From NCBI GenBank assembly GCA_036583965.1, contig JAZBQD010000014.1, positions 42,339,490 to 42,403,489 on the forward strand: a stretch of DNA of 64,000 nucleotides, given 5' to 3'. Of the stretch, positions 52,488 through 64,000 are shown piece by piece (positions within the stretch are counted from its first letter, which is position 1; each line of letters opens with the position of its first letter). A program made the position numbers and the translations under genes. The notes beneath the pieces are model-generated. The model made no database searches and was not told where the DNA came from. It was given only the letters and a program-made list of their open reading frames with translations. Source of the DNA: Prunella strophiata. Lineage: Eukaryota > Chordata > Aves > Passeriformes > Prunellidae.

Positions 52488-55400
52488 AAAAGAATATGTA
52501 GAGAGAATTGGGAAGTAGAAATGTTTTCCAGTAGCTGTTTTCTAAAGCCTATAGTGTGGTAAATTGCAGTATCTGATCACGTTTTCTAAAAGACACCAAT
52601 AATGTCTCTCTTAATGCATTTTTTAGTCTAAGGATTGGTGAGCTTACATTAAAATGCAATGGTTTGTGGTGAAAGTACTGCTTAACTATGATCTGCCTTC
52701 ACAGGTACTATTTAAACCTGAGTGATGCATTTAGTGATATTTGAAACTTTTTCAAGCTAGTACAAAATTGCTTGGAAATGTCAATTGAGTTAACCCTTGT
52801 TGTCTCTGGCTTGCTACATGGCTTTTGTTAGACTGCCAGCAGTAATAAAGAATGGGAAATTCCATGTGATCTATGTCTGATAGAAGTCTTCTCTGTCCAT
52901 ATCTTTAGATAGCAACACAGGCCAAAACTGGAGCAATGAAAACTTGCTATGCCACAGGAGAGATGGAGACACTTACATGAAAATTAGTTGAACTGGTATT
53001 AAAAATCTGGATGTTAAGGTAGAATCTGAAGGTAGGCATGTGGTCTTAATTGACCTGCTCGCTATTCAGAGTGAATAACTTCAGCAGTTCTGGGTATAGG
53101 AGGGGCAATAAAATTCTCCTATGCTTTCTGTATAGCTACTGAATAAGCACTTTCTATATGCAGTTTTGCTTTTTTAAGATGTTCTTAGTTTATCAATTGT
53201 TAGGTAAGAGGTAGTGACCATTGTAGATCGATGTGTGTAACAAAAAGTAATTGGAAGTCCTAGGAAACAGCTGGAGAAAATCAATCTGTTAGGGCTACCT
53301 TGAGCTCACTGGAGTTTTGGTTTAGAGATGTTACCAAATCAAGATACCTATAACAATGAAAGTAAAATAAATTGTCTCTAAACCTATGCAGTTGTGATTT
53401 TTAAGACACAGTTTCATCAGCCTAAGCAAGAAAGGTGCCTTATGCAAGTCTTGGATAAGTTAGTGGGTTCCAGTGGTTATTTTGTGGTTCTTATTCTAGC
53501 AAGAAACTTTGAATTACAATGGAGTTCCTTGTTCTGGGGAGCTTCTAATGTTGTTGATATGAAAGCTTAAGTTCTTTTTGCAAAGCCTATGTTGGTCACT
53601 TAAGAATTCACAGTAAAGTACTGTTGTGTTGTAGATAATTTCTTGATGCCATATATATGGTGAAGCCAAAAAGGTGATTAGCATGACTATCTATTAGACT
53701 CACTTCACAAATTGAAAGGAAAGGTGATGGAGTTCAGGTTGTATTTTCAAGCTCAGATCTGAGGTTGCCATCTTGCATTAGTAGTTTGTGTTACCTTTCT
53801 TTGCATTGCTGTTCATGTTAAGAAGAACCTTTTCCTACATACCTGTCTTCTGTTCCTGGCTGGGGTTTTCTAACTTTATGTTAGCTTTCTTGAAAGTTAT
53901 TGCTGAGTAAGGGCTGTGAAAACAAGATCAATAGTAATTGAAACTGCTTACTCCCTATCTATCTACTGCTTCTGAAATGGCATTCAATACATTGTTATTC
54001 TACAGATACTGTAGGAGATTTTGTACAAAATACAATTATGCTTAAAATTATTATAGTAGTCATAAATCCTTCGCAAACTCTTTTTCCACAAATACAGCAT
54101 TTCTTTTTGTTCAGGTTTTGTAAGAGGTTAGTGTAGGTCTTTGACCTGAGCTTATGAAATGCTTTTATTCAAAGCAAGAAGGAGCTTGAGGACTGTATTT
54201 TTGACATCATAGTTTTCATCTGGTGTGTTGTTTTTTTTTTAAGTGTATGCCTCAAAGAGGCAACATGTGCTTTTAAATGGGTATGTTATTTCCTCTCTTT
54301 TGTTTGGTTTTGACTCAGTGTCTATGTATTTTACTTGTAAACTGAATTTTTTTTTTTTGCAGAAATGCAATTTTTTAAAATCATGAACATGTCATAAACA
54401 CGACACAAGTCTAAACCTTTGATTTGATGTTTCAAGTGAAAGAACAGCATGCTTTTATCAGAGGACTCAAGTTCAGGGTATTTTTATCAAGGCTATGTCT
54501 ATTGTTCTATGCAATCTTCTGTAGTCCTTTTTTTTTTTCCCATCTAAGTTAAACCATAAAGTTATAGGGAAGCCTGTGCATTACATAAATTTTGTTAAGA
54601 GAACGTCGTCCTTCATTTTGCAGGGGTTCAACATGTAGAAGCTAAAAGATAGGAGTACTGTGGTTTAGGTAAAAGAAAAAATAGTGGTAGTCATTGCATT
54701 CTGTTTCTTCCTTTGCTGCATTTGTCCTTTTTGTCTACAGCTCAAGATGCTTCTCTAATCACCTACCACTCTCATTCTGTTGTCCCATTAATTTTTGCAT
54801 CTTAACTATGCTTCTTGCTGCTGCCCCTGAGCTTTCATTTGAGCTCAGTCTTACTCCATCGATTTTGCCTATAATTTTTCCTCCCCCTTCTCCTTCTCTG
54901 CTTCTGTCTTTGCAAGGTCTTCTGGTTCAGCTTGTGCATCCCTGATGTTTGAGTCTGGCTATTTGGGTGTGATTAGGATGGTATTAAGAAAAATAAAGAT
55001 GGTCTTTCTAGTTTCTTTAGCATCAGAGAGATGACTGCAACAAGTCCTGCTGTGTTGCCATAGCAGTGGCTGAAGTATGCTCATTCATCTTGTGGGAATG
55101 TTGTGTGTGTTGTGTAGCAGTGGGAGAGGAACTTAAAATTATTTGTGTATGCTAAGCACAGTTCAAGTTTATGGGGGGAGAAAAATTAAATGCAACGACT
55201 AGCAAAGATTTATTTGCTGAATGCAAACTCTTCCCCTCCCCCACCACAGATCTGTGACATGGCTGTATTTGGAAGGGTTACTTGTGTGGAAAGCATGTTC
55301 TTACTCTCCGCATCCCACTGCCAAATATCTGCACTTTGGTGGAAAGCATGAAAATACTAGTGCTTCCAAGTGGCTAGAAAAAAATACTTTAAAAAAAACC

Positions 55401-57485
55401 AACCCTGTTCTTGGAAATGGCAGAGCCATTTTTGCTGACTTTGATATGTAATGCTATCCCTTCCAGCTGCAAAAGTATGCATGTGACTAAGGAGCCTGAA
55501 CAGCAGAAGGCAAGGTCCTGAGTTTAAGCTGATTCGATTTAGTTGCTTGAACCATGTGCACTTTGAAAATAGTACCTAGTGCCTAATGAGTTCCTGTTAT
55601 TTGTAAATCTCAATTTCACCCAGTTTAGTCACAGACTACTTAGAGAAACACCAAAGTGCTGAATTCTACATTTTGTGAGAGTGTTATGTACACTATTTTC
55701 TCTTTCATATTTTTTTGTATTATGGTAATTACTACAGTATTTCAGTGTTTTGTTGTCAGGATATGAAATGATGTGACTTAGCCAGTGGCAAACACATGTT
55801 CTTCCTAGGGGGGTGGTTGTGGTGTAGTGCTTCTGCTGTTGAGCGTCTTATCATACACGTGCATGCACAGGAGAAACAGCAGCACAGTGCACATTGCCTT
55901 CTGTTCAAAATACTGACTTGGAAAGAAAAATAAGGTGGGCTTTTAATTTCTGTGAATACACATTTCATCACCTTGTATCAGTCTTTAGAAGGTTTTTTTC
56001 ATCCTGTCTTCTGTATAAAGGAAGCTGTTTTTTTCCCATGGGACTTAGCTACAGCTCCAATGAATCTTTCCTCCTTATGGCTATTATGAGCCCAGCTGTG
56101 CAGTTCTGTAAAGATTAGGTCTGGAATTGACTTATATAATTCAGAACATCTTTGGAAAGCAGTGTGATCAGTGCAGACTTACTGAGGAGCTACCCTGCAA
56201 AATTGCCTTAGTTTAGCATGTAGGGAAGCTGCACAGCTTTGCCCTCACTGCTTTTGCATTGTCAAGAGCTGACAGAGGCTTGAGTAATGTAATTTGTCCT
56301 CTAGCAGAGTAGGAAAGGGTTTTCTCAGAGACTTGAGAATGTGTCACTGACGAGCCAGCTGTGACACAGGCATAATTTTATGTTACATGTTAGATTGATT
56401 CAAAGTATATGCTCCCAGCTGATCAAATGAAGCTGCACTGTGACAACTAACTCCCCTAAGTGCCTTTTTTTGTTTTTTATTCTGTTCTTGCTGACTGGCA
56501 AGTTTAGCTTTATCTAGTTTTTTGTCTGCTAATTGAATTTACCTAAACACAGGGCCATCTTGGTTGTCAGTGGTCGCCCTGAAACATACTGATACTATGG
56601 AGGTGCCACTTAGCTATACTTTGTAATGTCACATGGCCTTATGAGCTAACCTCACAGCTGCTACCAGATACTGAAAATCTTGTAGGATAATTGATGTACA
56701 TTGATTTGTGTACTTCAGCAGATTTTTCCACAGTTTATTATCACCTTTAAAACGAGTTCAGGAGAGATCCTAAACTTCTGCTATCCATTCTACCTTTTTA
56801 CACTGTCCAGTAAACAGAAGTGTTTTGCTTGCAAAACTCTAGTGTTAAATCGGATTTGTAGCAGCACTTCAACACCCAACATTCTGTAAAAGACATGGTG
56901 TCCCCCACAGTTTATAGAATATTCTTAGATATGTGAGGTCTTATTAAATGGCATTTTTCTGACTACTCTTATTTCTTGCTTAAGTGTTTCAGGTACTCTT
57001 TTGCTAAACTTTATTAGGAGCAATGCCTATTCCACTGATTTAACAAGGTCTGTACTGCAGGTTTTGAGACAGTTTATAAGCATTATATATAGGAAGGAGA
57101 TTACCAGTGTGTGTGTCCATTGTAAGGTTCTTTCTTAAAACTCTTGATTTTCTGGATGGTCAGACAGGTTCCTGAGGGACAGTCACTGCGTCTGAGTCAC
57201 TGCAGCAGTTCTCAAGCACATTTTGATGGAGTTGTGCCTGCCTTTCCTGTTTAGGGGGCAGTTATGGTGTTGTCCTGTCCAGTGCTGACTGGACATGAGT
57301 GAGTGTTTGCAGCTGCTATTCATAGTTGTTATTGTTGAGTGGGCCACAAAAATGAAAGCATTGATTCTAGCAGGGACATAGCTGTAGCCACAGCATCTGT
57401 AATTGAAGTATACATGTCAGTATTTTGCTGCTAGATTGTGGAAAATCTGAGGATAATATCCAGTGTGTTGCTTTGGGTGGGGTGG

Positions 57486-57486
<1 letters not shown>

Positions 57487-57521
<35 letters not shown>
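57487..57521 (+). repeat. Poly-T tract (35 T)
   Basis: Thirty-five uninterrupted T residues between GGGTGGGGTGGC and GTAGGGAAGG. Equivalent to a poly-A tail on the minus strand. No element was recognised next to it. Confidence 0.95.
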
Positions 57522-57522
<1 letters not shown>

Positions 57523-60060
57523 TAGGGAAGGAGAAGAGCGACAGACAGGAGTATACTGTTTAGTATGGTATAGTACTAGCCATTTGGCTTTGGTAGTTTT
57601 CTCCTGTGACTTTACCTTGCATTTTCCTGGACCTGGCAGCTCATCTAGCTAGGTACTGCTGTGTCCTTCAAGGGGGTGCAGTTTGACAACAAAGTCTGAG
57701 CTTTTTTTTGCACCTTTCCACTGCCAAAAGGGGCAATGCCTTTTTATGTCTTCCCTCCCTCATTCTGTCACTTGCAATGTCTTTGGACACCTATGGCTCT
57801 TAGCGAGTCTGCTCACCATCACTAGTGGTGAGAAACACAGCTGCTTCTTTGGGTGGCAGCAAGCTGTTAGATTAGCTCAGCTCTCTTGGGTAATTGCATC
57901 CTTAGACGGTCTGGAAAGAGTCTTAAAATCAGCAGTATCTCCTTGCCTGAATAGCAGTGATTCTTTCCAAGACACTGGATCTACATGAATAGGCTTAAAC
58001 CACCTATAGAAAAAGATTTCTCTCTTTATTCCCCAAGGCATAGCGCTGGTCTTTCTTTCTCCTCATCCTTGTTGGTTCTATTGGATTTGATTTGGGAATG
58101 CAGACAAGGTGCAATTTGAGCTTACAAAGAGTAAGCTCTTTAAAAGCCTGCTTTTCAGTGCCACCGTTGGTTCTATTCTCACTAATGTGCTGGACCAAGA
58201 GATTTTTACTGCACAAAGGAGAAAATCCAGGATAAGTGCTTCCAGATTCTCAATGTAGCCCTCATTTATTGAAGGGCAAACAACATTACTCAATTGTCAC
58301 TTGAAGCAAGTCTACCTTCCAGGCTCTTCTGACAAATCAGATGTTTTTCCAAATAAATAAAACAACTGTGAAGGTTCTTGATGTACTTAGACAAATACCC
58401 AGTAATGTGGGGTTTTTTCTATTTTTTTTTTTTTCTCTTGGTGTATGTGTTGTGTTAGACATAGTAATACAAGTAGGTCAAAAGCTTTACAAATGTTCAA
58501 CTGCCATTGGAAATTATAAGTGTTTTCTCAGCCCATCTCTTAGACAGCACAGAAGTTCTGGCAAAATATTTAAAATTTTTCATCAGCAGCTGGACGTGTT
58601 CCCAGTAATAGTCCAGAGATTAGGATGAGCCCATATGAGGAACTTCAGAGGATACGTGTTCTGTCATTAAATATGAAAACTACAATAACAAAAATCACCA
58701 TCAAAAATCTGGTTTTGTGAATGTGAGTAGTTGTTCAGGTCTGTTTTCTTAAAAAACATATTTGCTGGGGGAGCAGCCTAAACATCTTTCCCAGGTTTCT
58801 TAATGACCATGAAAATGCATATGGAGAAATAGAGTCCTACCTATTACTGCCCAAAATTTTGATGGGTCTAAAGGGTGTTGTTGTTGTTTATTAAGCAAAT
58901 AAATTCTGTGTACTCAATATATTCCTGACTGTTGTTTCATAATTGAAACTTATTGTTTCTTGAGTTATTAAAAAATCAAAACACAACTAAGAGTCCCCCA
59001 ATCCTTTTTAAAATAAAATATTTTTAATAGAAACAGAACAGTCAAAGTAAATGCTACTCTGAGTATTAATGCAACATTTATCTAAGAAGCTGAAAGTTCG
59101 ATTACAAATGTTTCCTGAGTTAAATCTGTTGCAGAAATGAGTAAGGTATCTTGGACATCATTTTGCACTTTCTCACTGGAGACCTTGTTGCATATGTTCT
59201 TGCTTTCCATCCCCCTTTCCAGCTGAACTGGGGTATTTCTGTATAGATAAGTCTCTAGACTGTTAGTGTTGGAGGAAGAGTGTATTTAGTTGTTACATTA
59301 TATTTGCAGGGCATAAAGAATGCTTGTAAAGACTTTGTCTTGTAGTTAGGCATAAAGGAGGCATGTGCTAATTTAATGTCTCTTATAACTAGGCTTAGGT
59401 AATTTTTTAAATCCAATGCTTTTTCTATGTCTATTTAAGATTTTAATATAATAGATTCATTAAGAAATTAAGAGGCGTGACTTTGAACAGACCAAGTCTT
59501 TTCTTTCCACGTGCACAATGAATTAGTGTTGAAATACATCTGTATTTTTAGGTTGTGAGTTGTATGAAGTAGTTTGTGTGAATCACAGTTGTACTTTTGT
59601 GATATAGGAAATAGTTTAATGTGTGCATGGCACTTAGTCTGCTTTATGGAGTTAAGTTCTTCATGAAGCTGTGTTCCTCAGATGGACAGGGACAAATCTA
59701 TTAGTGCAATCTACAGACAATTCTCTTTAAGCACTTTTGTTGGCAGGTGCATTCCATGAAAACAAGAACAGGAGTTTCATTTCCTTGGAAGAATTGCCTG
59801 GAAACTTAAACATTTAATTATTTTAAGAGAGCAGGGAAATGAAGTAGTGTTGTGTACCTATGCTAGTGTCTCTGATCGCTGTTCTTAGTTTAATGTACTA
59901 GAATATCCTTGTCTTTATGTCAAATATGAAATAAAGTAAGATATTTCTCTTAGAAAATAATTCCATTGAGAATGTACAAGCACCAGAATAATACCATTTT
60001 GGCTGTAATGTTACGCTGTCTTTAGGCATTCTTAGGAAGGATTATCTAGAGTTTGGAGAG

Positions 60061-60140
60061 GGGTGTGGTTTGTTGGTGGCGTTTTTTTTGTTGGGTTTTT
60101 TTGTTTGTTTTTGTTTTGGGTTTTTTTTTTTTTTTTTTTG
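60061..60140 (+). repeat. T/G-rich low-complexity tract at the CR1 3' end
   Basis: Runs of T interrupted by G (TTTTTTTGTTTGTTTTTGTT) ending in 20 T residues, directly adjoining the CR1 3' terminus. On the minus strand it is an A/C-rich tail after the element. Confidence 0.9.
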
Positions 60141-60147
60141 GTCAGCA

Positions 60148-61285
60148 CAGAATTCACAGAATCACTAGGTTGGAAGAGACATTTGAGATCATCAAGTCCA
60201 ACCCATGCGCTCACACCTCAACTAAACCATGGCACCAAGTGCCACATCCAGTCTTTGGTTAAGCACATCCACGGGTGGTGACTCCACCACCTCCCCAGGC
60301 AGGCCATTCTGGTACTTTATCACCCTTTCTGTAAAAAACTTCTTCCTAATATCCAACCCATATTTCCCTTGATGCAGCTTGAGACTGTGACCTCTGTTTC
60401 TGTCAGTTGCTGCCTGGAGAAAGAGACCAACCCCCACCTGACTACAGCCACCTTTCAGGGAGTTGTAGAGAGTGATGAGGTCACCTCTGAGTCTCCTTTT
60501 CTCCAGGCTAAACACCCCCAGCTCCCTCACAGGGAGGGAACCCCAGTTCCTCACAGGGTTTGTGTTCCCAGCCCCTCTCCAGCCTCGTTGCCTCCTCTGG
60601 ACACGCTCAAGCCTCTCAACGTCCTTCCTAAACTGAGGGGCCAGAACTGGACACAGCACTCAAGGTGTGGCCTCACCAGTGCCAAGTACAGGGGGAGAAT
60701 GACCTCCCTGCTCCTGCTGGCCACACTATTCCTGACACAGGCCAGGATGCCATTGGCCTTCTTGGCCCCCAGGACACACTGCTGGCTCATGTTCAGCTGC
60801 TGTCACCAGCACCCCCAGGTCCCTTTCTGCCTGGGCACTGTCCAGCCAGACCATCCCCAGCCTGTAATGCTGCAGGGTGGTCATTGTGGCCAAAATGCAG
60901 GACTTGGCACTTGGACTTACTAAGCTGCATCTTACTGGACTCTGCCCATTCATCCAACTGTTCCAGGTCTCTCTGCAGAGCCCTCCTACCTTCCAACAGG
61001 TCAACACATGATCCCAGCTTAGTATTGTCCACAAATTTACCAATGAAAGACTCAATCCCCTCATCCATGTCATGAATAAAAATATCGACCAGAACTGGCC
61101 CCAGCACAGAGCCCTGAGGGACACCACTGGTGACTGGCCCCAGCTGGCTGCAGCACCATTCACCACCAGTCTCTGGGCCTGGCCATGCAGCCAGCTCCTA
61201 ACCCAGCAAAGAGTGCTCCTGTCCAAGCCGTGGGCTGCAGCTTTTCCAGGAGTGCGCCGTGGGAGACAGTGTCAAAGGCATAAAC
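60148..61285 (-). mobile_element. CR1 retrotransposon, 1.1 kb, with decayed end of the reverse-transcriptase ORF
   Basis: On the minus strand the element contains the C-terminal part of CR1 ORF2: frames with [20 protein letters not shown] and [18 protein letters not shown] are recognisable from the CR1 RT end. These are split over at least three frames, so the copy is dead. The 3' UTR follows (AGGAAGAAGTTTTTTACAG) and ends in GATTCTGTGAATTCTGTG. It is truncated at its 5' end. It is the longest and best-preserved CR1 here. Confidence 0.9.
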
Positions 61286-64000
61286 ATAGTATAGTGTTTG
61301 TTGCTGTCTTATCACATTTGGGGAAAAATAAGTATTCTGTTTTCTATGCTGTTTGCTCTTTCTAAACCACCAGGTTCTCTTTTGCTAACCATGCTTTTAA
61401 TCATATAAATATAATAACAGTCCAGGGTTAACTCTTCTGCTATTCTAATGCCTGTGATGCCTCTTTTAAAGTAGTGGAGAAAATAGTAATTTCAAAGTTA
61501 ATTTGTTAAATAGTGTGTAAATTTTGATGATATCTTTTACTTCATTTATAAAAATTTCGGTAGTATTAAATTCCTCTGCTGTGTTGTGCAAAATGCAATG
61601 TCAAACTGATGAAGTTGTGCTGTGCAAAGTGATCTGTAAAATGCATTAGCAGCACTCAGTATCTGTTTAAATAGTAGGCTTGTGAGAAGAATGGGGTAAC
61701 ACCACATAAATGTTTTTAGTTGCTGCATGTCTTGGATTTACTGATATTCTGTCAGAATTTTAAGATCTCTGTTTTTCTAATTATAAGTGTGTCAGAATTT
61801 ATGGTATGTCTGTGTCTAGAAAGAGTACAATGGAGTAAAAGGTTATTTTTTCTGGGGAAAAACAAATTTGAAGAGCTTCTGTGTTCTGTTTCTGCAATCT
61901 GTTTTAGTGAATTCATGACCTCTGTTATAATAAGTATGAACTCAAAAGCTACTCCTTAATTTGGTATCTGGGTTGTGTCTATTTAAATAATTTTCTGTGG
62001 ATGTGTGCAGAGAGCAGAATTCTTGATCTTGTCTTGAAACTGACTAAGCTATAAGGTGTCCTGGGACTTGTAGGGTTGAAACATGTTTGACTGCAGCTCG
62101 TGGAATTTTTGGCTTCTGTAAAGCATTGCTGAGGTTTTAAGATGTAGGGCAGAAGGGATGTTCTTATATTTTGTGTATAAAAGCATCTATACTGCACACT
62201 ACTGCATGATTTACACTTTCTGGGGCCAAAGCCACTTGTGCAAATCAGAGTGAGGGCAACAGACCACAATCTCCTAAATTCAAATGTGGTTTTGGTGGTC
62301 TTACCTGTCCTAATTTCATGCAGATTTTGCTTGTTGAAGACACTAAATTTTAAAGGAGCTGCTTGACTTGGGTTGGGTTTCCTTTTGCTTAGCTTGCAAA
62401 AGGTGGAGGTTTGGACAGTGGTTGTTCTGCCAACAGAACTTGCCTGTAGTTTACAGCATTGGCTGCAATTTGGTCAGTGTTAGTGCTGGTAACCAGCCTA
62501 CAGTTGATGCCATGTACTAATGATATCTTTTGAAATAATTCTAGATATAAAATGCGATAGCAATGTAGGGGAGAAATCCCTTAAAGCTAGGCTTTTCTTT
62601 CCTTGTCCCTTCAATTTCCCCTACCCTCAGTTGGATTGATTGCCATGTTCCCTTTGGGGATCAAGTGATATCTAATAGGAATATTGAAGCCATTTTGAAT
62701 TCTAATTGCAGATTTCTAATTAGTTTCACAGTTTTGACCATTTCTTTTACAAACTGCCTGTGTTTTGAGATTCACAGATGTGAATCCTGATTTCTTGGGT
62801 TGTCTAAGAAAATGAGAAGTATATGTGATGGGAATGTGCAGCAGAGTTGCTTTTCTTAATATAAAAAAATGGTAATTGAAACACTTCTGCTGCCAAGATT
62901 AAGCAATAAAGACTTGGTCAGAAGAAAAGCTTGGGGAAGTAAATGAGTAAATTCTGTGTCTCCCTCTTCTGGATGTCTTGGTGGTAAAGGAAAAGTATTG
63001 TAGTTTCTGAGTGAAATTGGAGAAAGTTTTGTTGTTGAGCATGATTGTGGCAGTTTCAGCTCTGTCTTGCTGCTTTGTCTAGTAAAAGCATGGAAGTGTG
63101 AGAGTAAACCTCAGCTGGTTTGTTTCAGGTTTGAATGCTTAAGTAGCAGATCTTGGTAATCTCTGATTTCTTCAGTGTCTTCTGAAGTTTTAGTTTGTCC
63201 TTCTAAGTACTAATAATTTTTAAAGCTTCATATAGTTTTGAAGAGACCTGTTGTTCCCTCTGGGGTTTGGGTTAGGAGCTTTAGGTGTATATACTCTCTT
63301 TGCTGTGACTACAGGAGTTTTGAAATGCAGGAGATTGAGTCCTTGGTATAGATATTCTTTTCTCAAGTGTGTTTCATTCTACATGTATTAAGTAAGCTTC
63401 CAAAGAACACATACTTGCTATTTCTTATGTAGGGTCAAATTCTTTCAACCTTTGTGATGTGGATCACTGAGATGTACTTCATCTGTGCTATTTTTTTCCA
63501 CAGTTAAAGCAGTGAAAGAGTGCATCCCCATTCATGATACTGCACTGCACCTCTGCTTGTGACCTGTTCCTTGTTTGATACAAATTTCTCTACATGTTTT
63601 ACTGAGTGCAAATAGTTTGAATTATTTCCTTCTTGTTTTGGCATACAAATACAAGCTGCTTTCATTTTGCTTACTTGCCACTACAAGGGTGACTCTAGGT
63701 TTGTAAAACAACAAACTCTTCTGGTGCTACAATATTTAAAGTTTGTTGCTTCAACTATTTGCATAGGGCAGTTTGCAGGTGTTAGTTACTGCAGTGTTGC
63801 ATGGGGTCATTTGCATGGAAACTTAGCAATATGTTACATTTTTAAAAATAAGAGCACCAGTGGTAGTATTAAACACTGCAAAAACTTCACATCTGTTAAA
63901 CAAAAGCAAATTTTGAAGTCGGAAACATCAGTTTCTAGACAGCAATAATGATACTTATAAATTGTGAATGATCTCTTATCTTCTAATATCATGTATTTCT

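Larger units (their letters stand above)
47015..64000 (+). other. Probable long first intron of the downstream gene
   Basis: After the donor the sequence becomes AT-rich with G above C and T above A on the + strand (for example about T 23, G 18, A 13, C 5 in 63001-63060), as in transcribed + strand introns. No coding exon was recognised. Contents named separately are the LTR, the CR1 and simple repeats; the rest shows nothing recognisable. Confidence 0.5.

Noticed and set aside
60222..61226. Open frames of 79-184 codons around 60.2-61.2 kb as host genes
   Set aside because: They are CR1 sequence: the minus-strand ones are broken RT remnants, the plus-strand ones antisense shadows.

Overview
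The window looks like a piece of a bird genome, most likely a passerine or relative. The signs are vertebrate-style spliced exons with GT-AG introns, several CR1 retrotransposon fragments carrying the avian CR1 3' terminal motif (ATTCTGTG repeats), a long avian ERVL-type LTR, and one very GC-rich CpG island in AT-rich surroundings. Nothing bacterial, viral-genomic or CRISPR-like is present. Almost all open frames here are chance frames or lie inside repeats.

Region 1 (about 1-22,560, + strand): the 3' four-fifths of SLC38A1 (SNAT1, sodium-coupled neutral amino acid transporter). Twelve coding exons between 2413 and 16522 splice in one continuous frame to 383 residues ending at a TGA. The exons for the cytosolic N-terminus and TM1 lie upstream of the window. 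A roughly 6-kb 3' UTR probably follows, with several AATAAA signals, the last strong one at 22526, and three Pumilio-type elements. CR1 fragments sit in two introns.

Region 2 (about 22,560-46,060): a gene-poor interval with simple repeats, long homopolymers, two + strand CR1 fragments and a possible LTR tail. I find no convincing protein-coding gene. Its strand composition is inverted (C above G on the + strand) relative to both flanks, which suggests an unannotated minus-strand transcription unit running from the CpG island back toward the end of SLC38A1.

Region 3 (about 46,060-47,600): a CpG island with GC boxes, an inverted CCAAT box, CACGTG, a CRE-like site and a ZNF143/STAF-like core. 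A probable untranslated first exon ends at a strong + strand donor after 47014. From the vertebrate gene order SCAF11 - SLC38A1 - SLC38A2, with SCAF11 downstream of SLC38A1 on the same strand, I infer this is the SCAF11 promoter and exon 1. No SCAF11 coding sequence is visible.

Region 4 (47,015-64,000): G+T-rich sequence consistent with a long first intron of that + strand gene. It holds a nearly complete solo LTR (50,453-51,944) and a 1.1-kb minus-strand CR1 (60,148-61,285) that includes the decayed end of its reverse-transcriptase frame.

The exon calls rest on directly read frames and splice sites. The family name rests on recognition of SNAT1 protein sequence. The identity of the downstream gene and the antisense unit are inferences.
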